Notes: a model not told the origin generated them from the letters alone. DNA of 11,597 nucleotides from Phytoactinopolyspora endophytica (GCF_004138495.1 NZ_ML142865.1:163502-175098), one strand, 5' to 3'; counted from the first letter of the stretch, positions 1 through 6,020 are shown. Made by a program: numbers and translations.

Positions 1-1
1 A

Positions 2-103
2 ACCTTCCGTGAGTGGGTGTCGGTGCCTCCAGTCGATCGGAAGCTGTGGGCGCAGCTGCTTGAAGAGGCGGTCAACTTCGCCAGGAAGGGTCTGGCCAAG
101 TAA
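2..103 (+). CDS. C-terminal end of an upstream protein (partial; TfoX- or YjbR-like?)
   Basis: The reading frame is open from the left edge and gives 33 residues ending in ...FARKGLAK before TAA at 101-103. Codons are G/C-rich at third positions, as in genes nearby. The residues FREWV near the start, followed by VPP and a final amphipathic helix (LWAQLLEEAVNFA), resemble the ends of small TfoX-N-terminal or MmcQ/YjbR-like actinobacterial proteins. That is recognition by eye on a very short tail, so the family is a guess. The start lies outside the window. About 120 bases without a gene separate it from the serpin. Confidence 0.5.
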   Translation, partial: TFREWVSVPPVDRKLWAQLLEEAVNFARKGLAK

Positions 104-223
104 CATTCCGCGGCCGTCATCGGCGATGCGGTGCCGCCGTGCCAAACAGGCAATAGCAATTCTTGAGCTGGCATGTGGCGGGGAGGGCGTAAACCGGATC
201 CGAGATGTCGGAGTCTAATTAGC

Positions 224-1495
224 ATGAGAGCTCGATACGTGTTTGCGGTCATGGCTCTGTTGGTCGCCGCTTGCGGATCCGAGGCACCGTCGGACTCGCC
301 GGCCGATGCGACACAGTCACCGGGCTCGGCGGACGATACGACGCCATCGTCGGGGCGGGCTACGCCGGTGGATGTCGAGCGCGCGCCAGTCGACGCCGAT
401 GCCCCGGTCGGTGCCCTGGCGGCTGGGTTCAACGAGGCCGGGTTCGATCTGCTGCGTGAGCAGCCGGTCGAGCAGAACGTCGTCTTCTCGCCGTCCAGCA
501 TCGGCAATGCGATGTTGATGGCTCGCGCCGCGGCTGATCCGGACACGGCGGCCGCCATCGACGCGGCGTTCCAGCTTCCCGACGGTTCACACGAGGCTTG
601 GAACGCGCTCGACCAGCAACTGGAGGCCGCGCAAGGGGAAGACATCACGGTCACTGTCGCCGATCGGATCTGGCCGCGGGTCGACGCACAGCCGGACACG
701 GACTGGCTCGAGCTGCTCGGCGCGTACCACGGCGCCGGCATTGAGCCGCTGGACCTAGCCGGCGACCCCGGAGGCAGCCGGGACCGGATCAACAGCTGGG
801 TCGACGATCAGACCGAGGGTTTGATACCCGACCTGCTTCCCGAGGGCTTTATCGACGGAAACACCATCTTGGTGCTCACCGACGCGCTGTACTTCAAGGC
901 CGCGTGGGCGACACCGTTCGGCAAGTACGGCCCAGTCGACGGAACCTTCACCAGGCTCGACGGCAGCGACGTCGACGTCGAGTTCATGCAACAACTAGAG
1001 CTCGGCGACCGGCGTGGCGAGGGCGACGGTTTCGTCGGTGCGGAGATCCCGTACGCCGGCGACGAGTTCTCGATGCTGGTGCTCGTGCCCGACGAGGGCC
1101 GCTTCGCCGACGTCCGTGATCGGCTCGACCAGGCCATGCTCGATGAGATCGACGCGACGTTCACGACCGGTCCATACGAGCTGCGGGTGCCGGCGTGGGA
1201 GACGACGACCCAACTCGACCTGCTCGGTTGGCTCGACGAGAGGGGAGCGGCGCCCGGCAGCTACCCGGCCATTTCGCCGGACACAGTCCTCGACGGCGCC
1301 GTGCACGGAGCCGACATCGCCGTCGACGAATGGGGCACGGTCGCCGCGGCCGCTACCGGGTTAGGTTTCGCTGAGAGTGGCCCACCGGAGCCAGAACTCC
1401 TCGTGGCTGCCGACAAACCATTCCTCTACCTCATCCGGCACCGTGACAGCGGCGTCGTCTTGTTCGCCGGCCAGGTGACCGACCCGACGGCATGA
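224..1495 (+). CDS. Serpin-family lipoprotein (serine protease inhibitor)
   Basis: A 423-residue protein. The ATG at 224 is preferred over in-frame codons from 173 because it follows GGAG (210-213) and begins a short lipoprotein signal peptide with lipobox LVAAC, Cys17 being the predicted lipidated residue. A Ser/Thr/Pro/Asp-rich linker (about 18-60) leads to a serpin fold of usual size (about 62-423). Visible landmarks are VVFSPSSI (86-93), INSWV (189-193), the LTDALYFKAAW strand (218-228), the reactive-loop hinge E369-W-G371-T-V-AAAA-T378, the serpin signature VAADKPFLYLI (394-404) and the terminal LFAGQV. The hinge (Gly P15, Thr P14, four Ala, Thr P8) is of the inhibitory type. Counting from P15, with the PPE aligned to that of alpha-1-antitrypsin, puts P1 near Glu384 or Ser385; the loop is about three residues longer than usual, so this is approximate. 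It is probably anchored outside the cell and traps a protease; the target is unknown. Confidence 0.93.
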   Translation: MRARYVFAVMALLVAACGSEAPSDSPADATQSPGSADDTTPSSGRATPVDVERAPVDADAPVGALAAGFNEAGFDLLREQPVEQNVVFSPSSIGNAMLMARAAADPDTAAAIDAAFQLPDGSHEAWNALDQQLEAAQGEDITVTVADRIWPRVDAQPDTDWLELLGAYHGAGIEPLDLAGDPGGSRDRINSWVDDQTEGLIPDLLPEGFIDGNTILVLTDALYFKAAWATPFGKYGPVDGTFTRLDGSDVDVEFMQQLELGDRRGEGDGFVGAEIPYAGDEFSMLVLVPDEGRFADVRDRLDQAMLDEIDATFTTGPYELRVPAWETTTQLDLLGWLDERGAAPGSYPAISPDTVLDGAVHGADIAVDEWGTVAAAATGLGFAESGPPEPELLVAADKPFLYLIRHRDSGVVLFAGQVTDPTA

Positions 1496-1508
1496 GATCG
1501 TCGGGTCG
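1480..1508. terminator. Bidirectional hairpin terminator spanning the serpin stop codon
   Basis: Perfect 10-base arms CGACCCGACG (1480-1489) and CGTCGGGTCG (1499-1508) enclose a 9-base loop containing the serpin TGA (1493-1495). It lies between the serpin gene and the convergent ABC/XRE operon, whose last stop is at 1515. There is no T-tract, which is common for actinobacterial terminators. Confidence 0.65.
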
Positions 1509-1514
1509 AACATG

Positions 1515-1754
1515 TCATGCGGAGCGTTCGGCCGAGCCGAGTCGGGGGAACTCGGTGGTCGAGAAGACCACTTCGACCGGGACCTCGAAATATTCGGCGA
1601 TCTTCAGAGCCAGATAGAGGCTTGGACTGTACTCACCTCGTTCGAGATACCCCACCGTCTGGTAGTGGACGCCCAACGCGTCGGCGAGCTCACGGCGGGA
1701 GATGCCGCGCTCGGCTCGGAGCATGGCGATCCTGTTGTACACGGTCTCGTTCAT
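1515..1754 (-). CDS. Small XRE/Cro-CI helix-turn-helix regulator
   Basis: A 79-residue protein that is almost entirely one helix-turn-helix domain (about 6-60). It shows the XRE pattern R-x-x-R-G-I-S-R-R-E-L-A-D-x-L-G-V-x-x-x-T-V-x-x-L-E-R-G-E-Y-S-P-S-L, followed by a helix ending VPVEVVF, typical of YozG-like stand-alone regulators. Its ATG lies 15 bases after the permease stop, so it is the third gene of the ABC operon; its own ribosome site (GATGGG) is weak. It has no sensor domain. I infer that it regulates its own operon, possibly through the inverted repeat at 3629-3642, but nothing in the sequence proves this. Confidence 0.88.
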   Translation of the reverse strand: MNETVYNRIAMLRAERGISRRELADALGVHYQTVGYLERGEYSPSLYLALKIAEYFEVPVEVVFSTTEFPRLGSAERSA

Positions 1755-1769
1755 CGGTTGCCCATCTTC

Positions 1770-2624
1770 TCAGCCGACACGCTGCATGGCTCGGTGACGG
1801 CGCTCCTCCACAGCCGAACCGGACTCCCGGCGGGCAATGGCCCGGAGGATGGGAGGAGCGACAAGCAGGCCTACGACGGCCCACGCGACGAGAACGCCGA
1901 TTGTTTCGACGGGGCGCCAGGACGCTCCGATCTCGGCGGTCACGGCGGAGTCCGGAAGGAGCGCCCACCTCATGCCGTGTCCGAGCCAGTAGATGGGGAA
2001 GACCTGGGCGATGCCCTGGACCCAGCCGGCGAGCGCGGTGATCGGGTAGAAGATGCCCGAGATGGCCGTCAGCGCGCCGATCGCAAGCATGGTCAACCCG
2101 CCCGCCGCTTGCGGGCTGCGCACCAGTGAGCCGACGACCGCTCCCCACGGCAGAGTGGCCAGGAGCCCGAGTGCGGCGAAGCCGATCAGGGCCAGCCACC
2201 GGGTGACGTCCGTGGACAGCAGCTCGGGGACAAAGATCAATCCAGCGCCAAGGATGAGAGTGAGACCGATCGCCGTGTCCAAGGTGACACTCGTGACCTT
2301 GGCGGAGAAATAGCCGATCATGCCGTTCGGTATGGCCTTGGCTCGCAGGAGCGTTCCGTCCTCGCGCTCGACTGACAGGGCTCCTGCGGCACCGAGTGCG
2401 CTTCCCGCGACCACCATCATGCCCAGAATGCTGGGCAGCACCGTGCTCGCCAGAGACTGTGTGGTGCCGTCCACCGTCGAATCGCGCTGGAAGTACAGCA
2501 CCAACGCGAACGAGAGGGCGAACGTTAGCTTGAAACCGAGCTCGTCCGCGCTGCGTAGGCCGATCTTGAACTCGGTCCATCCGCGGGAGGTCCCGAGACG
2601 GGCCGCATAGGCGGTCGGGTTCAT
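1770..2624 (-). CDS. ABC-2 type transporter permease
   Basis: A 284-residue integral membrane protein with about six predicted membrane segments (near residues 31-45, 63-83, 107-132, 143-165, 174-199 and 242-262). The cytoplasmic loop motif EREDGTLLRAKAIP (86-99) between the second and third segments is characteristic of ABC-2 permeases. Its ATG overlaps the stop of the ATPase gene (ATGA), which implies translational coupling and one complex. It would form the membrane channel of a DrrAB-like drug, lipid or peptide exporter. The substrate cannot be read from the sequence. The C-terminal tail (about 263-284) is strongly charged. Confidence 0.92.
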   Translation of the reverse strand: MNPTAYAARLGTSRGWTEFKIGLRSADELGFKLTFALSFALVLYFQRDSTVDGTTQSLASTVLPSILGMMVVAGSALGAAGALSVEREDGTLLRAKAIPNGMIGYFSAKVTSVTLDTAIGLTLILGAGLIFVPELLSTDVTRWLALIGFAALGLLATLPWGAVVGSLVRSPQAAGGLTMLAIGALTAISGIFYPITALAGWVQGIAQVFPIYWLGHGMRWALLPDSAVTAEIGASWRPVETIGVLVAWAVVGLLVAPPILRAIARRESGSAVEERRHRAMQRVG

Positions 2625-3586
2625 CGGGGGTTCCTTTCCAGAGGGACGACGGTGCCGTCGTCGTGTCCGGTCTCGAAGCGATGCACCAGGGACATGTAGG
2701 TGTCCTCGAGGCTGGCGCGGCGTACCTCGAGGTCGCCGATCTTGTCACCGTGCTGGGAGAACAGCTCGCGGACGAATGCAGTGGCGTCGTCGGTGGGATG
2801 TACGTAGAACTCGCCGTCGCGGCTCCAGCGCACCTCGGCGTGGTTCGATACGCTCCGGGCGAGCTGGTCGGCGCTGCCGTCGGCGACGATCCGTCCGCCG
2901 GCGAGAATCAGGATCCGGTCGGCCAATTTCTCCGCTTCATGAAGATCGTGTGTGGTGAGCAGGATCGTGGTGTCCTCCAGATCAGCCAGCCTGTGCACCA
3001 GATCGTGAAACTCTCGGCGTGCGTGCGGGTCGAGGCCAGCGGTCGGCTCGTCGAGAAACAGCAGCTCGGGCCGCCCGACGATGCCGATCGCCACGTCGAG
3101 GCGGCGTCGCTGCCCACCGGATAGCTTGCTGACTCGTTGATCCGCCTGTTCTCCCAGGCCCACCATGTCGATCAGGTGGTCAGTGCGGACCGGGCGGTCC
3201 CGGTCCGGGCTCGAGTACGGCGAGTAGAAGCGGCCCAGGTGGTGGAGCAAGTCCCGCACGCGCCACTTGCCGTGGTCCCGCCAGGACTGCAGAACGATGC
3301 CGATCCGCGCGCGCCAGTGTTCGTCCCCGGCGGCGGGGTCGGTTCCCAAGACTCGGACATCGCCGGCTGAGCGCATCCGAAAGCCTTCGAGGATCTCGAT
3401 GGTCGTGGTCTTGCCTGCCCCGTTGGGGCCTAACAGGGTGATCACCTCACCGCGGTGAATGGTGAGGTCGACGCCGTCCAGCACGTCCTTTGCCCCATAA
3501 CGCATGCGTAGGTCGTGGACCTGGACGACAGCGTCGTGGTCGTGAGGATGGGCGCTCGGCACGTGCGCATCGAGCTGGCTCGACAC
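2621..3586 (-). CDS. ABC transporter ATP-binding protein (DrrA-like)
   Basis: A 321-residue ATPase. It shows Walker A GPNGAGKTT (53-61), Q-loop Gln100, signature LSGGQ (155-159), Walker B LLFLDE (175-180), D-loop (AGLDPHA) and switch His213 in LLTTHD. A C-terminal extension of about 85 residues resembles the DrrA/CcmA-type exporter family. The frame is open upstream to 3760, but I chose the GTG at 3586: it has GAGG eight bases upstream, and the 58 extra residues would run through an AT-rich promoter region and look non-coding. The His/Asp-rich N-terminus (HPHDHD) is uncommon. It powers the permease at 1770-2624. Confidence 0.93.
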   Translation of the reverse strand: MSSQLDAHVPSAHPHDHDAVVQVHDLRMRYGAKDVLDGVDLTIHRGEVITLLGPNGAGKTTTIEILEGFRMRSAGDVRVLGTDPAAGDEHWRARIGIVLQSWRDHGKWRVRDLLHHLGRFYSPYSSPDRDRPVRTDHLIDMVGLGEQADQRVSKLSGGQRRRLDVAIGIVGRPELLFLDEPTAGLDPHARREFHDLVHRLADLEDTTILLTTHDLHEAEKLADRILILAGGRIVADGSADQLARSVSNHAEVRWSRDGEFYVHPTDDATAFVRELFSQHGDKIGDLEVRRASLEDTYMSLVHRFETGHDDGTVVPLERNPR

Positions 3587-3628
3587 AGGATCTACCTCGC
3601 TTCTACATAGCGTCCCTCTGTTGAACGA

Positions 3629-3656
3629 TAGTACACATACTACATATGGAAGTATA
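3629..3656 (-). promoter_or_regulatory. Promoter and candidate operator of the ABC-XRE operon
   Basis: On the minus strand a near-consensus -10 box TATACT occupies 3656-3651. Just downstream, about where transcription would begin, is the inverted repeat TAGTA-N4-TACTA (3642-3629). The surrounding 3620-3670 is strikingly AT-rich for this genome. No convincing -35 box is visible, which would suit an activator- or repressor-dependent promoter. The repressor is inferred, not shown. Confidence 0.5.
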
Positions 3657-3686
3657 GGTATGCATATGGCGTCGGGAACGAGTCCT

Positions 3687-3856
3687 GGGTATCCGATCTG
3701 GCGTGACCTGTTGAGTGCGTGATCCGACGACGCGTGCCGGGTCGCGCTGGCGGCAGTCACGTCCGCGACGGCATTGGATCTTTCATCGATGACCGTCCAA
3801 ACACTCGGATTGCCGTTGCACTTGCGGCGCGGTGTCTCAGGTAGCCTGTTCCTGCA
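3687..3856. other. Intergenic region upstream of tRNA-Lys
   Basis: No coding signal on either strand between the ABC promoter and the tRNA. A TAGCCT hexamer at 3842-3847, about seven bases before the likely transcript start, could be the -10 box of the tRNA. TTGCAC at 3816-3821 could be its -35, but the 20-base spacing is long. Confidence 0.35.
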
Positions 3857-3932
3857 GGGCCGCTAGCTCAATTGGCAGAGCTGCGGACTTTTAATCCGTA
3901 GGTTCGGGGTTCGAGTCCCCGGCGGCCCACCA
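3857..3932 (+). tRNA. tRNA-Lys (anticodon TTT)
   Basis: A full 76-base cloverleaf. The acceptor stem is GGGCCGC (3857-3863) with GCGGCCC (3922-3928), the D stem GCTC/GAGC, and the anticodon stem GCGGA/TCCGT has one G-U closing pair. The loop CTTTTAA carries anticodon TTT (3890-3892). The T stem is CGGGG/CCCCG with the TTCGAGT loop, the discriminator base is A, and CCA (3930-3932) is encoded. The gene reads AAA/AAG lysine codons. Its neighbourhood (fusion gene, fragments) is compatible with tRNA-associated integration, but I found no second copy of the tRNA 3' end in the window. Confidence 0.97.
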
Positions 3933-3934
3933 TG

Positions 3935-4007
3935 ATGTCGTTGTTCAAACCGCCGACATTGCCGGTTTGAGGTCCAGCTTCGGTTCCGCCGCTGTTCTGG
4001 CGGCGGA
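3935..4007 (+). terminator. Inverted-repeat cluster just after tRNA-Lys (probable terminator)
   Basis: Two perfect 8-base stems lie in tandem: TCAAACCG/CGGTTTGA (3945-3952 with 3963-3970) and TCCGCCGC/GCGGCGGA (3985-3992 with 4000-4007, 7-base loop). A further pairing ATGTCG/CGACAT (3935-3940 with 3954-3959) interlocks with the first stem. Position suggests termination of the tRNA transcript; no T-tract follows either stem. Confidence 0.5.
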
Positions 4008-4235
4008 GTGCCTGGTGTTGCATGTCGGGATTGAAGAATACGTTGACCTGTTCGCCGGGTTCGCTGTCGAGGTCTTCGTCGTGGGCGACCATGAGCTTGA
4101 TGAAGAAGGCTTGGATGCCACGCCTCGGGCGGGGAGGTTTCCCTGCTGTCCGCTGATGGTGACTCTGCGGTTCGCAGCAACGTCCCTCTGGTGCACGCAA
4201 GGGGCCCGTGTCGGCTCCGCTGGCAGGATGGACGC
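4008..4235. other. Region between the tRNA terminator and the deaminase-ASCH gene
   Basis: No plus-strand gene. On the minus strand, roughly 4140 down to 3945, one frame has very regular G/C third positions (encoding AFFIKLMVAHDEDLDSEPG and more) and could be the tail of a decayed gene. It lacks a credible start and runs on through the tRNA antisense, so it is not called as a gene. I do not recognise its family. Confidence 0.3.
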
Positions 4236-4955
4236 ATGGATCCCCTCGAATCGGAGCGACGCGTCATCGAAGCTGCTGAGGTTCGCGCTCGGCTACTTGG
4301 CGAGAACTCGAACCACACCGTCGCCGCCGCGGCAATGGACACTGCGGGCCGCATCCACGCGGGCGTCAACGTCTACCACTTCACCGGCGGGCCATGCGCG
4401 GAGTTCGTTGCGATGGGGCTCGCCGCAACCGTGGAGGCAGGCCCACTGATCACGATGGCTGCGGCTGGCGATCGCGGACGCGGTCTCATCGGCCCGTGCG
4501 GCAGGTGTCGGCAAGCGATGCTCGACCTGCATCCGGACATCCTCGTCGCCGTGCCGTCCAAGAACGGACCGCAGATGCATCCGATCCGCAAACTTCTTCC
4601 CGGCGCCTACGAGTTTCCCGACGCGAACGCGCTCCGGGTGCTGCGGTTCAACAAGCGCTATTACGACAGCGTGATCGACGGAACCAAGGTGTCAACGATT
4701 CGATGGGACGAGACGCCGAGTGTCGGTCCGGCTGTCTTCGTCTTCGAGGACAAGTACGACCACCCACTCGTACGCGGCGCGATCACGGGCGTCAAGCGAC
4801 AACTACTCAGCGAGCTCACGCCCCACAGCGCACACCTTCCTGCAGATGCCGACATGGCCGGTTACATCAACGGACTGCGCGACCATTACCCAGCCATGCC
4901 GCCAGAGGCTGAGGTCGACATCGTCACGTTCCACGTCGAGGCCGAGCCGACGTGA
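4236..4955 (+). CDS. Blasticidin-S-deaminase-like domain fused to an ASCH domain
   Basis: A 239-residue, apparently cytoplasmic protein. Residues 1-130 align without gaps, from memory, to the fungal blasticidin S deaminase BSD. They share the GVNVYHFTGGPC stretch, zinc ligands Cys54, Cys88 and Cys91, and catalytic Glu56, in C-A-E and P-C-G-R-C contexts with the same numbering as BSD. The family deaminates the cytosine ring of blasticidin S or cytidine-like nucleosides. Residues about 131-236 form an ASCH domain: LRFNKRYYDSVIDGTKVSTIR (136-156) matches the YqfB type, with Lys151 and Thr154 at the places of YqfB Lys21 and Thr24, and a C-terminal DIVTFHVE strand. YqfB hydrolyses N4-acetylcytidine. 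The start at 4236 is favoured by AGGA seven bases upstream and by length agreement with BSD; another ATG at 4191 is in frame. It stands alone as a transcription unit. Functions considered: nucleoside-antibiotic resistance, or two-step removal of modified cytidines. Confidence 0.9.
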   Translation: MDPLESERRVIEAAEVRARLLGENSNHTVAAAAMDTAGRIHAGVNVYHFTGGPCAEFVAMGLAATVEAGPLITMAAAGDRGRGLIGPCGRCRQAMLDLHPDILVAVPSKNGPQMHPIRKLLPGAYEFPDANALRVLRFNKRYYDSVIDGTKVSTIRWDETPSVGPAVFVFEDKYDHPLVRGAITGVKRQLLSELTPHSAHLPADADMAGYINGLRDHYPAMPPEAEVDIVTFHVEAEPT

Positions 4956-4968
4956 AAACGCGGATCGG

Positions 4969-5052
4969 TTGAGAGCGCCATCGGGATACGTCTGGCCCGC
5001 GGTCGGCTTCGACCTCGACGGAACGCTCTTCGCCACCACGGAGCGATGCTGA
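4969..5052 (+). pseudogene. N-terminal fragment of a HAD-superfamily hydrolase
   Basis: Twenty-seven codons from a TTG at 4969 to TGA at 5052 encode VGFDLDGTLFATTE near the centre, the DxDGT/L nucleophile motif (motif I) that opens HAD phosphatases. The frame then stops, and I see no motifs II-IV in any frame before 5179. No good ribosome site precedes the TTG. This looks like the 5' stub of a deleted or frameshifted phosphatase gene, lying directly behind the deaminase-ASCH gene. A chance match is possible, but FDLDGTLF is specific. Confidence 0.6.
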
Positions 5053-5093
5053 GTGGGCCACCAGAAGGCGACGGCCATGGGCACGAGCGGCCG

Positions 5094-5112
5094 TCACACG
5101 GCTCTTCACACG
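5094..5112 (+). promoter_or_regulatory. Tandem heptamer TCACACG-N5-TCACACG upstream of the tautomerase
   Basis: Two identical heptamers, 5094-5100 and 5106-5112, have a 12-base period and end 66 bases before the tautomerase ATG. The same arrangement recurs upstream of the SARP operon at 6021-6039. Direct heptamer repeats with a period near one helical turn are the usual form of SARP binding sites (known for the family); assignment to the regulator at 6510-8324 is inference. Confidence 0.55.
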
Positions 5113-5178
5113 TCTCAAGGCGAGAGTTGTCGCTAGGTCCGCCGACCGCGGATCTCCGAGGGAGAGAGAGGGACAGCC

Positions 5179-5406
5179 ATGCCGTTGATCCAGGTGAAAT
5201 TGATCGAGGGTGTCTTCGATGAGGCACAGAAACGAACGATCGTGGAACGGCTCACCGACACGATGGTCGACATCGAAGGGGAGAACATGCGTCAGGTGAC
5301 CTGGGTGCTCGTCGAGGAAGTGAAGAGCGGGCACTGGGCTATCGGCGGCCAGCCGCTTACCACGGCCGACGTGCAAGCCCTTGCTGCGGGCGTGCCTGCC
5401 GGCTGA
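5179..5406 (+). CDS. 4-oxalocrotonate tautomerase family protein
   Basis: A 75-residue protein, slightly longer than the classic 62-residue enzyme. It begins Met-Pro-Leu-Ile, so removal of Met exposes the catalytic Pro1 of the tautomerase superfamily. A beta-alpha-beta pattern follows: LIQVKLIEGVF, the helix EAQKRTIVERLTDTMVDI, then QVTWVLVEEVKSGHWAIGGQPL, with the family's W-x-I-G-G ending. Such enzymes keto-enol tautomerise small unsaturated acids as oligomers. A strong purine-rich ribosome site (GAGGGA, 5168-5173) supports the ATG. No catechol meta-cleavage genes are nearby, so the substrate is unknown. The tandem heptamer at 5094-5112 suggests control by the SARP-type regulator downstream. 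Confidence 0.92.
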   Translation: MPLIQVKLIEGVFDEAQKRTIVERLTDTMVDIEGENMRQVTWVLVEEVKSGHWAIGGQPLTTADVQALAAGVPAG

Positions 5407-5433
5407 CATCCGAAGAGCCGTGCGTCCTCCATC

Positions 5434-5473
5434 CGCCGGTGCGTCTCAACACACGCGTTGAGACGCACCGGCG
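5434..5473. terminator. Strong bidirectional hairpin (17-base arms)
   Basis: Perfect arms CGCCGGTGCGTCTCAAC (5434-5450) and GTTGAGACGCACCGGCG (5457-5473) enclose the loop ACACGC. It sits between the convergent tautomerase gene (stop at 5406) and the minus-strand gene at 5446-5733. The stop codon and last codons of the latter lie inside the hairpin. Confidence 0.85.
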
Positions 5474-5733
5474 TCGATCGCCTCGGCGGCGACGGTGAGC
5501 GGGTCCTCCTTGTCCTGTTCGTCGAGAAACCCTTCTGCCGTGATGGTGGCACCGACGAAGGTGCCGACGGCCAGCACGGCGGCGCCACCCCATATCGCAA
5601 CCTGGCGGAGCACGCGAGCCCACAACGGCACGATGGTGAGCGACCGCTGCTCGCGCTCTGCCCGACGCTTGCGCAGCGCGCTTGCGCGTTGACGCCGCTC
5701 GCGCTTGTCCCGGGACGAGGTTGACGCCGTCAT
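5446..5733 (-). CDS. Small single-pass membrane protein of unknown function
   Basis: A 95-residue protein. The N-terminal 35 residues are very basic (SSRDKRERRQRASALRKRR...), then comes one hydrophobic segment (about 45-65, VLRQVAIWGGAAVLAVGTFVGA) and an acidic tail ending in Cys. The positive-inside rule places the N-terminus in the cytoplasm. The ATG at 5733 overlaps the stop of the upstream gene (ATGA), which favours this start over codons up to 5820. The frame's last eight codons are part of the terminator hairpin at 5434-5473, so the C-terminus may have been shaped by that element. I do not recognise the family. Confidence 0.75.
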   Translation of the reverse strand: MTASTSSRDKRERRQRASALRKRRAEREQRSLTIVPLWARVLRQVAIWGGAAVLAVGTFVGATITAEGFLDEQDKEDPLTVAAEAIDAGASQRVC

Positions 5734-6009
5734 CCGGTGGTCGCCCGCCTGGCCTGCTCGTACCGGAACAAGGCCGTCGGGAGATCCTCGACCAGCGCTC
5801 CGTACCCAGTGACGGCCCACTTGTCGTCACCGAGGAAGTACGGCTCGCCGGGACGCGTGTCGCTCGGGACCGCGTCAAGGTCTTGCACACCCCGGCGGAT
5901 GTCTCCATGGCAGTGCCGACATACCGGCACAGAGACTGTGCCGGCACCGATCGCGTAGTCGACCTCCTTTGTGGCCCGGTCGTGCAACGGGTTGAAGAAG
6001 CACGGCTGG
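5730..6009 (-). pseudogene. Zinc-ribbon-like C-terminal piece of a larger protein, probably truncated
   Basis: From codon positions near 6009, open after a TGA, the frame reads PCFFNPLHDRATKEVDYA..., then VCRHCHGD and ends DLPTALFRYEQARRATTG. Cys-Phe-Phe-Asn-Pro plus a later Cys-x-x-Cys resembles, from memory, the C-terminal treble-clef-like tail of conserved actinobacterial membrane proteins (CFF[DN]P-x-H-G pattern). No ATG or GTG lies between the stop and the motif. The only start is a TTG at 5987, which would remove the first Cys and has no Shine-Dalgarno. A 1-base frameshift would join it to a GTG nine codons earlier (seven residues before the Cys). Its end overlaps the next gene by ATGA, as in an intact operon. 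I judge it a remnant; a short TTG-started protein (5730-5987, 85 residues) is the alternative. Confidence 0.5.
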
Positions 6010-6020
6010 TCCGCTCGGGG

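Noticed and set aside
173..223. 17-codon extension of the serpin frame
   Set aside because: It would bury the lipoprotein signal peptide; the ATG at 224 has its own GGAG.
1690..2748. 352-codon minus-strand ORF over the permease
   Set aside because: Arg/Pro/His-rich shadow of the permease and ATPase genes, with no domains.
3666..3722. 18-codon plus-strand ORF (MASGTSPGYPIWRDLLSA)
   Set aside because: Too short, no clear ribosome site, lies in the ABC promoter region; no supporting context.
3587..3760. 58-residue N-terminal extension of the ABC ATPase frame
   Set aside because: It crosses the AT-rich promoter and inverted repeat, has non-coding-like composition, and a GTG with good Shine-Dalgarno lies at 3586.
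3868..4200. Minus-strand ORF of 110 codons ending ...GRRGLEPRTYGLKVRSSAN
   Set aside because: Its C-terminal part is the antisense of tRNA-Lys, a familiar spurious translation, and it has no ribosome site. Only its middle section is kept, as a possible remnant.
5900..5917. CxxCH (CRHCH) as a cytochrome c heme site
   Set aside because: The protein has no signal peptide or other cytochrome features; with the upstream CFFNP cysteine it fits a zinc-binding ribbon better.
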